In this document: in pieces, positions 29,086 through 38,613 of the stretch
Layout of the letters: each line of letters opens with the position of its first letter
Position numbering within the stretch: position 1 is the stretch's first letter
Source: Canna indica
Lineage: Eukaryota > Streptophyta > Magnoliopsida > Zingiberales > Cannaceae
Direction of reading: 5' to 3'
DNA: 64,000 nt
Assembly: GCA_034359265.1 (NCBI GenBank)
Contig: CP136893.1
Span: 48,061,501-48,125,500, forward strand
Notes under the pieces: model-generated
What the model saw: only the letters and a program-made list of their open reading frames with translations
Databases searched by the model: none
What the model was told of the DNA's origin: nothing
Position numbers and translations under genes: made by a program

Positions 29086-29502
29086 ATGTGTGATTGGAGA
29101 CTTACGGCTTCAAGCACAGCCTACCTTCAAGCAGTTCAAGCTACTGAATCATTAGGCCAACCAGCAGTAGGATTTGTTCAGACAAATTCTATAAACCCTC
29201 AGAAACCTTCTGAGACTCTTACCAAACAGTTAAACGTTCTACTACAATTAACTGTCAAAATTAAAGAGGATCTTGACGCTCTTAAGTTAGAGGTCAAACA
29301 ACTCAAAGAATCAAAGGCTAAGAGCTTAGCCAATCCAGACGAGCTTGCCAGCTCAATTGACTCTTTGACAAAAGATTTACAGAAACTCCAACTTGGAGAT
29401 TCTACTGCCAAACCAAGCATTCCAAAGCTTAAAGGAAAACTCTACGTTTTTAAAGATCCCAAGCTCATTCTTGAAGAAGAAAAAGCCAAGCTTAGAAAAT
29501 GA
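29086..29502 (+). CDS. Viral ORF2-like protein, copy 1
   Basis: Open frame of 138 codons with a Pro/Gly-containing start (ESLGQPAVGF) then a long Leu/Lys-rich predicted coiled coil (residues ~45-110, KIKEDLDALKLEVKQLK) and a Lys-rich tail. This plan and size resemble the badnavirus ORF2 / virion-associated protein, a small coiled-coil protein with a basic C-terminus. The ATG overlaps a TGA in the next frame (ATGTGTGA), reminiscent of the tight ORF1/ORF2 overlaps in badnaviruses. The block (29080-29523) recurs almost unchanged at 34189-34633. Whether it is transcribed here is unknown. Confidence 0.55.
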   Translation: MCDWRLTASSTAYLQAVQATESLGQPAVGFVQTNSINPQKPSETLTKQLNVLLQLTVKIKEDLDALKLEVKQLKESKAKSLANPDELASSIDSLTKDLQKLQLGDSTAKPSIPKLKGKLYVFKDPKLILEEEKAKLRK

Positions 29503-29515
29503 GCTCAACAAGAAC

Positions 29516-31462
29516 GGAAGTGGTATTTCTAATAGTTCTTTAATCAACGTATCTTTCTCGTCATACGGCTTGAGTGGTGCTCTTCTGATATTTATTTTTC
29601 TGCCCAGACAAAACCTAGAACACATTGGGCAGACGGTTATTGTGCAGAGTCTGCAGTGGGATCTCATATTAGGGTTCATGGGTTCTTTGCATATTGAACA
29701 TCTCTCACACCCTTTTGATACATCTGAGTTGTCCTCCCAATTGTGACTGCAGTTTTGCATAGAGACTGGTAATGTGACTCGGGTCCTCCATGAATTGTCT
29801 TGGTTTTCTGTTAAGACGAAGGCAGTTTCAAAGGGGTAGTCACTATTTTCCAATGCCAATTTAGTGGCTATCCCTGTTTCTCCTTCTGAGAAGGAACAAA
29901 TGCCTTCACTGTCTGGTTCATCAAGATCTACAGAGACTACATCCCAATCTTCTGCTAGATCCAAGTTTTCTACTACTGCGGCGCGTGCAATGTTTCCACG
30001 TTTTCCTTTGCAGTCTCGGGCAAAGTGCCCTTCCTCCCCGCAAATGAAACATTTGCACTTTCGAACCTTGTCCGCATGTTTTCTTTTGAAAATCCTTACA
30101 TGGGTATTATGAGGTTTGCCCTTGTATGAAGTGGATTTTCTGAGTCCATATTTCTTTTCTTTGTGGTAATACCCTGGCAGTGGTATTTGTGAACAAATAG
30201 CTAAATCCTTGTAGCTTCTCTGTAGGGCTGCTTTCTTACATTGGTCTTCCAAGTAATTGTATGTGAAATGAATTCTTGGAAATAACCCAACATTGCAGCC
30301 TGGGTACTTGAGAAAGAATGCTGTCTCAAGTTCTCGTCCTAATAGCGGTGGCATCTTTTTGAAGAACTTATCAGATAGTTCCGTAGAGACGAATAAACGT
30401 CCAGATTTAGCCGCTAGGACTTTGAAATCACTGATGTAGCTGAATAGGTCTTTGACATGGTGGCATGAGAGCCTTTCTAAGTCTTCATAGGCTCTGTCTT
30501 GTTCTTCAGTTGATCCTGTGGTAGGATCTTCCATTAAGAACATTCTACGAACTTGTGAGAGTATATTTTGTGGGTCTTCTGCAATCCTTGTTATCTCATC
30601 ATATTCCGCTGGGTAAGACATTCGCCACTGTATCCATGCTTTCTTTTCTATCTCGCCTAGGAGATTTTCAACGTAGCACATCTTTGATTTGTTGTCGGGC
30701 CAGTTGCGCTCATTCAAGAGATTCAGAGTGATGGACTCCCACCTGGAGATTACATCACAGTATTGGCCTATGTTCTCTGGGAGCACTAATATAGCTCCTG
30801 AATTTACCTGTGCTGAAGGTAAGTTGTATACTTCCGAGTGAGTCTTAGAATATCCTCCTCGGAGTTTCCCTACTCTCGAGGCAATTGTGGGGATATTTTG
30901 GGGTAGCTGTGGAATTGCTCTTCCTGGTGGGTATTGTGCTGGTCCCATGATAGGCTCTCGTGGGATCCTTGTTGTGCTTGATTCAGCTGTTGAGAATGCA
31001 GATTCTGTCTTTGGTATTTGTTTGGTTAGCTCCCTTAACATCGGGTAGTCCATTTCTGCAGTATATGCTGATTGTATGTCAGCATCTTTACCAGTTTTGT
31101 TGAAGCAAAATCCATAGAGCTCTTCTTCTTCTTCTTCTTCGGATTCACAGGACGTATCCCATTTCGGGGGGTTGTCCTCGATATCATCTTGGTTGTCATC
31201 ATTGGTTTGGAGGGCCATTAACTGACGGATGACAGCTATGTCATCGTCTTCTTCTTCCTCATGGTGATAGGTGTCATCCCAATCGAGTTCCCAATCTCGT
31301 TCATCTTCTGACCAGTCTTCACAAGTCATCATGTGAACAGATTCTTGTGCTAAATCATCATCTTCTGTGGCCGCTTGTGTTATGTCTGGTGCAGTTGTAT
31401 AGTCTGTGAAGTGGACGGTTAAAGCTCCGTCCGACCTTGTTTGGATGCTTGCTGATTGAGGG
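29516..31462 (-). pseudogene. Viral coat-protein region of the ORF3 polyprotein
   Basis: Long reverse-strand frame (ATG 31332; true viral sequence ends near 29516, after which the frame reads through the antisense of ORF2). Order: acidic N-terminal domain with many Asp/Glu (residues 1-70), capsid core (~200-400), zinc knuckle CX2CX4HX4C at about 425-440, acidic linker, then a second Cys cluster CX2CX11CX2CX4CX2C at about 541-567, the pattern used to recognise badnaviruses. In the virus this segment of the polyprotein is cut out by the viral protease and forms bacilliform particles. Movement domain upstream and protease downstream are missing from this block. The frame itself is uninterrupted. 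Confidence 0.85.
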
Positions 31463-31991
31463 ATTAATGACCATAGCAGAGAAGATTAAAAATAACTCAG
31501 ACGATTGGCCTGAATGGGCCAATATCCCTTACTGGCGAGAACTTGAGGAGGAAGAAGGGGTCATTATCAGAATGGCTAATTACAGCCAGCCTCCCACTGA
31601 AAAGCAAGTAATGACCATAGCATAGAAGATTAAAAATAACTCAGACGATTGGCCTGAATGGGCCAATATCCCTTACTGGCGAGAACTTGAGGAGGAAGAA
31701 GGGGTCATTATCAGAATGGCTAATTACAGCCAGCCTCCCACTGAAGAATTTGAGAACATAAGGGATAGAGAGTTTGATGAAATGATGCAAAAGCTGAAGC
31801 TGGAACAACCCGAAAGTTCAAATGCACATGAGAAGGACTCAGACACCATCATGCGTGAAAGGGAAGAAGATTTCCAACGATATCTGGAAGAAAATAAGCT
31901 CTACCGTGAAGAAATGAGAAAGCTAGTCAAGAGGACCAAAGAATTCGAAGAAATTACCAGGGGAAACCTTTTCCCCCCCAAAGACAACTGA
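31463..31991 (+). pseudogene. Viral acidic coiled-coil frame with internal duplication
   Basis: Forward frame with KIKNNSDDWPEWANIPYW and later EFENIRDREFDEMMQKLK; Glu/Lys-rich and predicted helical, ending KDN-stop at 31991. The first ~150 bp are tandemly duplicated (31466-31614 and 31615-31763), and the duplication introduces a TAG at 31623-31625. A second copy at 37472-37929 (reverse strand) extends further upstream. Its genome position, directly before the repeat array and ORF1-like frame, suggests the polyprotein C-terminus or an extra downstream ORF; no family match recognised. Confidence 0.5.
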
Positions 31992-32145
31992 TCTCCTTGA
32001 AGCCACATAGGGGGAAACAAGAACCCCCTTAACAAATGCTTGTCGGGGAAGTAAAAACCCCGTTAACAAATATTTACCAGGGAAGCAATAACCCTGTTAA
32101 CAAATAATTGCAGGGGAAGGAAAAACCCCTCTAACAAATTTCCAA
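31992..32145 (+). repeat. Viral ~35-bp tandem repeats with G-tract/C-tract pairs
   Basis: Four to five imperfect units of the form GGGGAAnnAAnAACCCCnTTAACAAATnnTT. In each unit the G tract and C tract can pair, and their lengths match (5/5, 4/4, 3/3, 4/4). An inverted copy lies at 35520-35705. Non-coding (stops in all frames). Confidence 0.75.
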
Positions 32146-32173
32146 GTTGCCTAGATTAATTCTAATTTGTTTC

Positions 32174-32610
32174 TTCTTAAGTTTGCAGATGATTATGGAT
32201 CAGATAAAGCAGCTTGCAGATGCATGCAGAAAGACATACGCCACCACCAAAAGAGCAATTATGACCTCTCAACACTGGGCCGTTCTTAGCGGTTCGCAAA
32301 AATTAGAAGAAGTTGAAAGGTTATCCTGCAACTTGATGTATGGAGAAATCTACTCCTTGGAAGAAGTAGATGAATGGACGAACAAATTAATCCAAATCCA
32401 TCAAGAGCAGACAAGAACAGTCCTTACAGAACTCCAAACGCTTCTTGCAATGGCCCATTTATAAAAAGCCAGATTAGAACAGTCCGCTGATAAGTATGCT
32501 GAGGATGATATCAAGCCATTAACTCACCACATCAAAAATTTAGAATCATGCTACAAAATGATCACCAGCAGCAGTACCAGCAACAATTATTGCAGCACCA
32601 GATATGACCT
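32174..32610 (+). pseudogene. Viral ORF1-like frame
   Basis: Starts around MIMDQIKQLADACRK and includes LEEVERLSCNLMYGE and EEVDEWTNKLIQIHQ, all helical, followed by TAA at 32462 and more coding-like sequence to ~32610. Size, helical character and the place after the repeat array are like the small badnavirus ORF1 product, whose role is poorly known. A junction at ~32270 is inferred because the copy at 35168-35512 continues differently from that point. Confidence 0.5.
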
Positions 32611-32639
32611 AATCTGATAAGGCCGACAGAGCGAATAAG

Positions 32640-33000
32640 CAAGGACAATAATGCAAAGTATGATGGCGATGTTTTTACTTTTTGTGCTGGCAGCACCACT
32701 TTATATGCTGGCACATAGCTGTATGTACAGTACCAGAGTCATAATGAAGATTCTCGTCCTGTAAAGGTCAATCAAGTGAGTGGACGATGGGGTCCAATGT
32801 ACACCCGCACTCACTTATTGAGCCTCTTCGAGAGACTTCTCCTTTAGTTATAAATAGAGATGACTAAGGAGTTGCAGAACACACTCCGGAACCACCGAAG
32901 AGTTCTACTTCTCCCACTGTAATAATCATATTTTCTTAATCAAGTTCTTAAGCTTTCAAGCTTTCCTTTCCTCAAGTTGTTCCTGCGTTTAATACCCGTG
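32640..33000 (+). promoter_or_regulatory. Viral intergenic promoter, copy 1 (rightward)
   Basis: Non-coding, with TATAAATA at 32849-32856 and a downstream leader that matches the reverse-strand copy at 37931-38150 almost base for base. In badnaviruses the single strong promoter lies in this intergenic region and drives the pregenomic RNA. A partial repeat of the TATA segment occurs at 33002-33015. It faces the inverted viral duplicates to its right. Confidence 0.65.
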
Positions 33001-33029
33001 ATAGTTATAAATAGAGACTTCTCGGAATG

Positions 33030-33765
33030 CCCCCCATCCTTGATTTTGGATATTAACTGAATGTCTGATGGTTTGAGCCTCTTATCGCCTTGCGGGCCAG
33101 TTTTGGAATAAAGTGGCCCAAGAAGTGTTCCTAGGTTCGGGACGTAGGACCTTGCATAGTTCAGAAGGCCTAGCCAAGATCTAAGGCCCGTTTTGCTCTT
33201 CAGCTGTTCAACATCGAATTGAACAATTCTTTTGATGATGTGAGGCTGTAACTTGATTCGGCTATCCCCTATGATAGCACCTAAAAATTCTATCTCCTTT
33301 GTGGCTATCTTTATTTTTGTTGGGGATAAGACCAATCCCCATTTCTCACATATTTTGAGCATCTGCTCGAGGTGTCTGGCATGTTGTTTTTCATTTTCTG
33401 AAAAGACCAAGATGTCGTCTATATAGACAACGATGAAGTCTTCAGTACCGGCAAAACACTGATCCATTTTACGTTGGAATACTGCGGGTGCATTTTTCAA
33501 TCCGAATGGCATAACCAGCCATTCATAGAGTATAGATGACCAAATCCGAGGATATAGACTCGCCAGCAGACTACGCCATTCGGCGCAGCGAAGACTCAAC
33601 CGAGGTAACTTAAGAAGGAGCTTAGAGTCACAGCTCAACCCAGAAGCTGAGTTGACCATATCCCAGTACCAAAGAGTCCCCCAGGCACAATGAAGGCCGT
33701 CCATGGGATGGACTCTGGGTCCATTGCTACTTGATGAAACCCGCTCTTTAAGTCGAATTTAGAAA
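33030..33765 (-). pseudogene. Viral reverse transcriptase, copy 1 (with catalytic box)
   Basis: Reverse strand: motif A region KFDLKSGFHQV (near 33750), MPFGLKNAPAVFQRKMDQ, catalytic YIDDILVF (near 33425), then GAIIGDSRIKLQ and YARSYVPNL of the thumb/connection. About 115 bp at 33525-33640 is a foreign viral scrap (a part of which also occurs at 35706-35768), so the domain is split and the frame broken. The RT copies RNA into the viral DNA genome. Only this copy keeps the catalytic box. Confidence 0.85.
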
Positions 33766-34182
33766 ATAGGTGGCAAGGCGGTGAAAGCAACCTCCTACTG
33801 TCCAAATCATTAATTGGCAGACTATCCAATAATAGTCATACCAATTTCAGATATAACGTCCAACATGTTGCAGATCATTTAGCCAGCAGAGGAATTCGAG
33901 CAATTCCTGGTCAGCCCAGAACAACGACGAATTTACAAGGTAGACAATGGGTCATACGACCTGCCACACTACCGAATCCCCAGATCCCTCAATCAGCAAG
34001 CATCCAAACAAGGTCGGACGGAGCTTTAACTGTCCACTTCACAGACTATACAACTGCACCAGACATAACACAAGCGGCCACAGAAGATGATGATTTAGCA
34101 CAAGAATCTGTTCACATGATGACTTGTGAAGACTGGTCAGAAGATGAACGAGATTGGGAACTCGATTGGGATGACACCTACC
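33766..34182 (+). pseudogene. Viral movement-protein C-terminal region, copy 1
   Basis: Forward-strand block homologous to 36900-37285 (reverse strand). It codes LIGRLSNNSHTNF...IQHVADHLASRGIRAI and the link to the acidic start of the coat region (EDERDWELDWDD), where it stops at 34182. Movement-protein identity comes from its position before the coat domain and the general look of the Caulimoviridae 30K-type C-terminus. Confidence 0.6.
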
Positions 34183-34194
34183 CTGAAACTTTTA

Positions 34195-34611
34195 ATGTGT
34201 GATTGGAGACTTACGGCTTCAAGCACAGCCTACCTTCAAGCAGTTCAAGCTACTGAATCATTAGGCCAACCAGCAGTAGGATTTGTTCAGACAAATTCTA
34301 TAAACCCTCAGAAACCTTCTGAGACTCTTACCAAACAGTTAAACGTTCTACTACAATTAACTGTCAAAATTAAAGAGGATCTTGACGCTCTTAAGTTAGA
34401 GGTCAAACAACTCAAAGAATCAAAGGCTAAGAGCTTAGCCAATCTAGACGAGCTTGCCAGCTCAATTGACTCTTTGACAAAAGATTTACAGAAACTCCAA
34501 CTTGGAGATTCTACTGCCAAACCAAGCATTCCAAAGCTTAAAGGAAAACTCTACGTTTTTAAAGATCCCAAACTCATTCTTGAAGAAGAAAAAGCCAAGC
34601 TTAGAAAATGA
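34195..34611 (+). CDS. Viral ORF2-like protein, copy 2
   Basis: Near-identical duplicate of 29086-29502: I see one coding change (Pro to Leu in the AN[P/L]DEL segment) and a silent A/G change. Both copies share the same block edges (CTTTTAATG at left, GGAAGTGGTA at right). In this copy the upstream sequence is the end of the movement/coat block in frame, giving a fused longer frame from ~34126. See copy 1 for the protein description. Confidence 0.55.
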   Translation: MCDWRLTASSTAYLQAVQATESLGQPAVGFVQTNSINPQKPSETLTKQLNVLLQLTVKIKEDLDALKLEVKQLKESKAKSLANLDELASSIDSLTKDLQKLQLGDSTAKPSIPKLKGKLYVFKDPKLILEEEKAKLRK

Positions 34612-34659
34612 GCTCAACAAGAACGGAAGTGGTACCCCCAAGGGCATCTATTTCTAATC

Positions 34660-35176
34660 AGGGTAAACATCTTGGTCTTTTCAGAAAATGAAAAACAACA
34701 TGCCAGACACCTCGAGCAGATGCTCAAAATATGTGAGAAATGGGGATTGGTCTTATCCCCAACAAAAATAAAGATAGCCACAAAGGAGATAGAATTTTTA
34801 GGTGCTATCATAGGGGATAGCCGAATCAAGTTACAGCCTCACATCATCAAAAGAATTGTTCAATTCGATGTTGAACAGCTGAAGAGCAAAACGGGCCTTA
34901 GATCTTGGCTAAGCCTTCTGAACTATGCAAGGTCCTACGTCCCGAACCTAGGAACACTTCTTGGGCCACTTTATTCCAAAACTGGCCCGCAAGGCGATAA
35001 GAGGCTCAAACCATCAGACATTCAGTTAATATCCAAAATCAAGGATATTGTACAAACACTCCCAGATTTGGAGCTACCAGCCCCCGGATCATACATCATC
35101 CTGGAAATTGATGGTTGTATGGAAGGATGGGGAGGAGTGTGCAAGTGGAAACCTAAGAAGAATGACCCTAGAGGCA
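34660..35176 (+). pseudogene. Viral RT/RNase H fragment, copy 2
   Basis: Forward-strand duplicate of the RT from just after the catalytic box (VFSENEKQHARHLEQ) through the thumb to the RNase H start, with YIILEIDGCMEG (T of the TDG triad changed to I). Inverted relative to copy 1. The frame then runs into unrelated sequence. Confidence 0.8.
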
Positions 35177-35705
35177 TTCTAGTGCAGCTTTGGATGCTGC
35201 CTCCTTGAATAGCAATCCTTTGCTTCTATTTTGTCCCTGGATTATGATCTCGTCTTCCTGATCGATCCAAGGGGCTTTCCCTTTTTCTGCTTCTTTTTCT
35301 TTGATGTTCAAGTCTTCGAATTGTTGTTCTAATTCTGACAGGTCTGTCTTTAGCTGGAACTCTGCAAGCTCTTGCTTTAGTCTGTGTTGAGAGGTCATAA
35401 TTGCTCTTTTGGTGGTGGCGTATGTCTTTCTGCATGCATCTGCAAGCTGCTTTATCTGATCCATAATCATCTGCAAACTTAAGAAGAAACAAATTAGAAT
35501 TAATCTAGGCAACTTGGAAATTTGTTAGAGGGGTTTTTCCTTCCCCTGCAATTATTTGTTAATAGGGTTATTGCTTCCCTGGTAAATATTTGTTAACGGG
35601 GTTTTTACTTCCCCGACAAGCATTTGTTAAGGGGGTTCTTGTTTCCCCCTATGTGGCTTCAAGGAGATCAGTTGTCTTTGGGGGGGAAAAGATTTCCCCT
35701 GGTAA
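35175..35705 (-). pseudogene. Viral ORF1-like frame and repeat array, inverted copy
   Basis: Reverse strand: repeats at 35705-35520 (inverted copy of 31980-32145), then the MIMDQIKQLADACRK frame continuing into LKQELAEFQLKTDLSELEQ and WIDQEDEIIIQ. The frame ends at the join with RT copy 2. This copy shows a continuation after the shared start that differs from the one at 32270. Confidence 0.6.
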
Positions 35706-35770
35706 CTCGCCAGCAGACTACGCCATTCGGCGCAGCGAAGACTCAACCGAGGTAACTTAAGAAGGAGATT

Positions 35771-36196
35771 AAAAATATATGAGAAATGGGGATTGGTCTT
35801 ATCCCCAACAAAAATAAAGATAGCCACAAAGGAGATAGAATTTTTAGGTGCTATCATAGGGGATAGCCGAATCAAGTTACAGCCTCACATCATCAAAAGA
35901 ATTGTTCAATTCGATGTTGAACAGCTGAAGAGCAAAACGGGCCTTAGATCTTGGCTAGGCCTTCTGAACTATGCAAGGTCCTACGTCCCGAACCTAGGAA
36001 CACTTCTTGGGCCACTTTATTCCAAAACTGGCCCGCAAGGCGATAAGAGGCTCAAACCATCAGACATTCAGTTAATATCCAAAATCAAGGATATTGTACA
36101 AACACTCCCAGATTTGGAGCTACCAGCCCCCGGATCATACATCATCCTGGAAACTGATGGTTGTATGGAAGGATGGGGAGGAGTGTGCAAGTGGAA
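35771..36196 (+). pseudogene. Viral RT/RNase H fragment, copy 3
   Basis: Forward strand, from WGLVLSPTKIKIA through YIILETDGCMEGWGG (triad intact). It lacks the catalytic box. Preceded by the 60-bp scrap 35706-35768 also found within RT copy 1. Confidence 0.8.
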
Positions 36197-36600
36197 AGCT
36201 CTTGATGGATTTGGATTAATTTGTTCGTCCATTCATCTACTTCTTCCAAGGAGTAGATTTGATCGGATGTAATTTCTCCTTACAGAAAATGAGAGACTAA
36301 AGCAAGAGCTTGCAGAGTTCCAGCTAAAGACAGACCTGTCAGAATTAGAACAACAATTCGAAGACTTGAACATCAAAGAAAAAGAAGCAGAAAAAGGGAA
36401 AGCCCCTTGGATCGATCAGGAAGACGAGATCATAATCCAGGGACAAAACAGAAGCAAAGGATTGCTATTCAAGGAGGCAGCATCCAAAGCTACACTAGAA
36501 GCCCTTGATGAGAAAGAAATAACAACGATCTATCAAGGAATCCATAAGGGAAGAAGAGTCATCAATAGACTCTACAACATGGAGATAATTTTAGAAATTC
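36197..36600 (+). pseudogene. Viral ORF1/ORF3 N-terminal-type frame
   Basis: A 45-bp antisense ORF1 scrap (36200-36245) is followed at ~36285 by a forward open stretch: LKQELAEFQLKTDLSELEQ, WIDQEDEIIIQGQNRSKG, ALDEKEITTIYQG and NRLYNMEIILE. The final part looks like the approach to the movement domain of the polyprotein. Frame is lost at ~36600. Confidence 0.5.
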
Positions 36601-37471
36601 CCAATCGAGTTGGAGTTTCTGTCTTTGGTATTTGTTTGGTTAGCTCCCTTAACATCGGGTAGTCCATTTCTGCAGTATATGCTGATTGTATGTCAGCATC
36701 TTTACCAGTTTTGTTGAAGCAAAATCCATAGAGCTCTTCTTCTTCTTCTTCGGATTCACAGGACGTATCCCATTTCGGGGGGTTGTCCTAGATATCATCT
36801 TGGTTGTCATCATTGGTTTGGAGGGCCATTAACTGACGGATGACAGCTATGTCATCGTCTTCTTCTTCCTCATGGTGATAGGTGTCATCCCAATCGAGTT
36901 CCCAATCTCGTTCATCTTCTGACCAGTCTTCACAAGTCATCATGTGAACAGATTCTTGTGCTAAATCATCATCTTCTGTGGCCGCTTGTGTTATGTCTGG
37001 TGCAGTTGTATAGTCTGTGAAGTGGACGGTTAAAGCTCCGTCCGACCTTGTTTGGATGCTTGCTGATTGAGGGATCTGGGGATTCGGTAGTGTGGCAGGT
37101 CGTATGACCCATTGTCTGCCTTGTAAATTTGCCGTTGTTCTGGGCTGACCAAGAATTGCTCGAATTCCTCTGCTGGCTAAATGATCTGCAACATGTTGGA
37201 TGTTATATCTGAAATTGGTATGACTATTATTGGATAGTCTGCCAATTAATGATCTGGACAGTAGGAGGTTGCTTTCACCGCCTTGCCATCCGTTATAGCC
37301 ATGGGTCTGAATGACTAGCTGCATGTGTTCTCTGAAGTCATGGATACTTAGAGTTAAGTCTGGGGCTGCGTAGGCTAGTTGGACACCTGTTGTAAGGTCA
37401 ATCTCCATAGAACTGATGACCGATCGGTCATCTGCCCATCTGGTGTCTCGTAGGAGTACGAGTGCGTTCAC
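36601..37471 (-). pseudogene. Viral movement protein and coat N-terminus, copy 2
   Basis: Reverse-strand open frame from ATG 37471: ALVLLRDTRWADDRSVISS, MEIDLTTGVQLAY, MQLVIQTHGYNGWQGGE and RGIRAILGQPR, then the acidic coat N-terminus. This is the C-terminal half of a 30K-superfamily movement domain followed by the coat start. A TAG at 36788-36790 interrupts it. Near-identical to 30980-31462 plus 33766-34182, with a 6-bp length difference in an Asp/Glu codon run. Confidence 0.65.
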
Positions 37472-37929
37472 ACCTCCTTCTCATGTGCATTTGAACTTTC
37501 GGGTTGTTCCAGCTTCAGCTTTTGCATCATTTCATCAAACTCTCTATCCCTTATGTTCTCAAATTCTTCAGTGGGAGGCTGGCTGTAATTAGCCATTCTG
37601 ATAATGACCCCTTCTTCCTCCTCAAGTTCTCGCCAGTAAGGGATATTGGCCCATTCAGGCCAATCGTCTGAGTTATTTTTAATCTTCTCTACTATGGTCA
37701 TTACTTGCTTTTCTTCCTGAGTATTATGTTCTGCAATTTGCAAGGCTTCCTGTAAAACTTCAGCTTCTTTCTGAGCCCTTTCCTGTTGTGCGGCTTCATC
37801 CATCTGCCTTCTGAAATCACTCATATAGTCTTCGTAGTACTGTGATGTAATCTCCAGGTGGGAGCCACATAGGATGAAAATGGGAAGCGTGCTTCTCAAA
37901 TTGGTCACGGGTATTAAACGTAGGAACAA
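37472..37929 (-). pseudogene. Viral acidic coiled-coil frame, copy 2
   Basis: Reverse-strand counterpart of 31463-31991, extended upstream by FRRQMDEAAQQERAQKEAE, a strongly helical Glu/Gln/Ala-rich stretch. It lacks the 150-bp duplication seen in copy 1 and ends where the movement block begins. Confidence 0.5.
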
Positions 37930-37930
37930 C

Positions 37931-38150
37931 TTGAGGAAAGGAAAGCTTGAAAGCTTAAGAACTTGATTAAGAAAATATGATTACAGTGGGAGAAGTAGAA
38001 CTCTTCGGTGGTTCCGGAGTATGTTCTGCAACTCCTTAGTCATCTCTATTTATAACTAAAGGAGAAGTCTCTCGAAGAGGCTCAATAAGTGAGTGCGGGT
38101 GTACATTGGACCCCATCGTCCACTCACTTGATTGACCTTTACAGGACGAG
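37931..38150 (-). promoter_or_regulatory. Viral intergenic promoter, copy 2 (leftward)
   Basis: Reverse-strand duplicate of 32740-32945 with the TATA box at 38047-38054 (complement TATTTATA). It points left, towards copy 1, across inverted viral duplicates. The right edge is the virus/LTR junction. Confidence 0.65.
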
Positions 38151-38613
38151 AGGCCGATTGGCCATGTTTTATATCAAATCCCTATCATAATATTTATACT
38201 GCTTATGATAATTATATACTGGGATTTTTGTGGAGGTTCGATAGAACAACTCATTGAGTTCCTTTTGGACTTATGGTTGTTTGATTTTGTTTTGCATAGC
38301 CTGACCAGTGAGGTAGGGCTAGTGGACGTGGCGTAGTTGGAGGAGCGAACGACATTGTTGATCTCGTAGCAGGCTGGTTTAGAGAGTCGTAGTCGAGTTG
38401 ATGGTCTTTTCCTTTCATGCATAGGGTTACTTAGTTTGAGTTGCTGGAGTCTGTATTCACTTTGATTAAAACATTTTTATTAAATAGCATCTGTTTTAGT
38501 TTATTGCATTTATTCGTCATTTTTAAGTTTGTGTACTAGTATGCATGATGTTAGGCTTCGGGGTATTTAAGCATACCTTGGCCGATCATGTGACCCTGAG
38601 TTGGGGCATGACA
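38151..38613 (+). repeat. Inner forward LTR, right part
   Basis: Continuation of the LTR broken at 28340: GAGCCTGACCAGTGAGGTAG-type block at about 38298 and family end TTGGGGCATGACA at 38613. The sequence then switches to a reverse-strand LTR. Confidence 0.7.

Larger units (their letters stand above)
28341..38150. mobile_element. Endogenous badnavirus-like pararetrovirus, rearranged mosaic
   Basis: About 9.8 kb of Caulimoviridae sequence inside an LTR, both flanks LTR DNA. At least sixteen blocks alternate in strand: pieces of a small N-terminal-type frame, two copies of a coiled-coil ORF2-like frame, movement and coat protein regions, three copies of reverse transcriptase/RNase H, and two copies of the intergenic promoter. 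Badnavirus affinity rests on a coat-region zinc knuckle followed by a second Cys cluster spaced CX2CX11CX2CX4CX2C. No complete genome order exists, no methionine-tRNA primer site (TGGTATCAGAGC) was found, and no polyprotein is continuous, so the locus as it stands does not encode a full virus. Duplicate blocks are nearly identical, pointing to a fairly recent origin from one template. Confidence 0.9.

Noticed and set aside
29393..30112. Forward frames opposite the viral coat region
   Set aside because: Shadows of the strongly coding reverse-strand coat frame with its zinc motifs.
28341..38150. Intact, potentially releasable virus
   Set aside because: No continuous polyprotein, the protease region was not found, RT copy 1 is split by a scrap, no primer site seen, and block order is scrambled.
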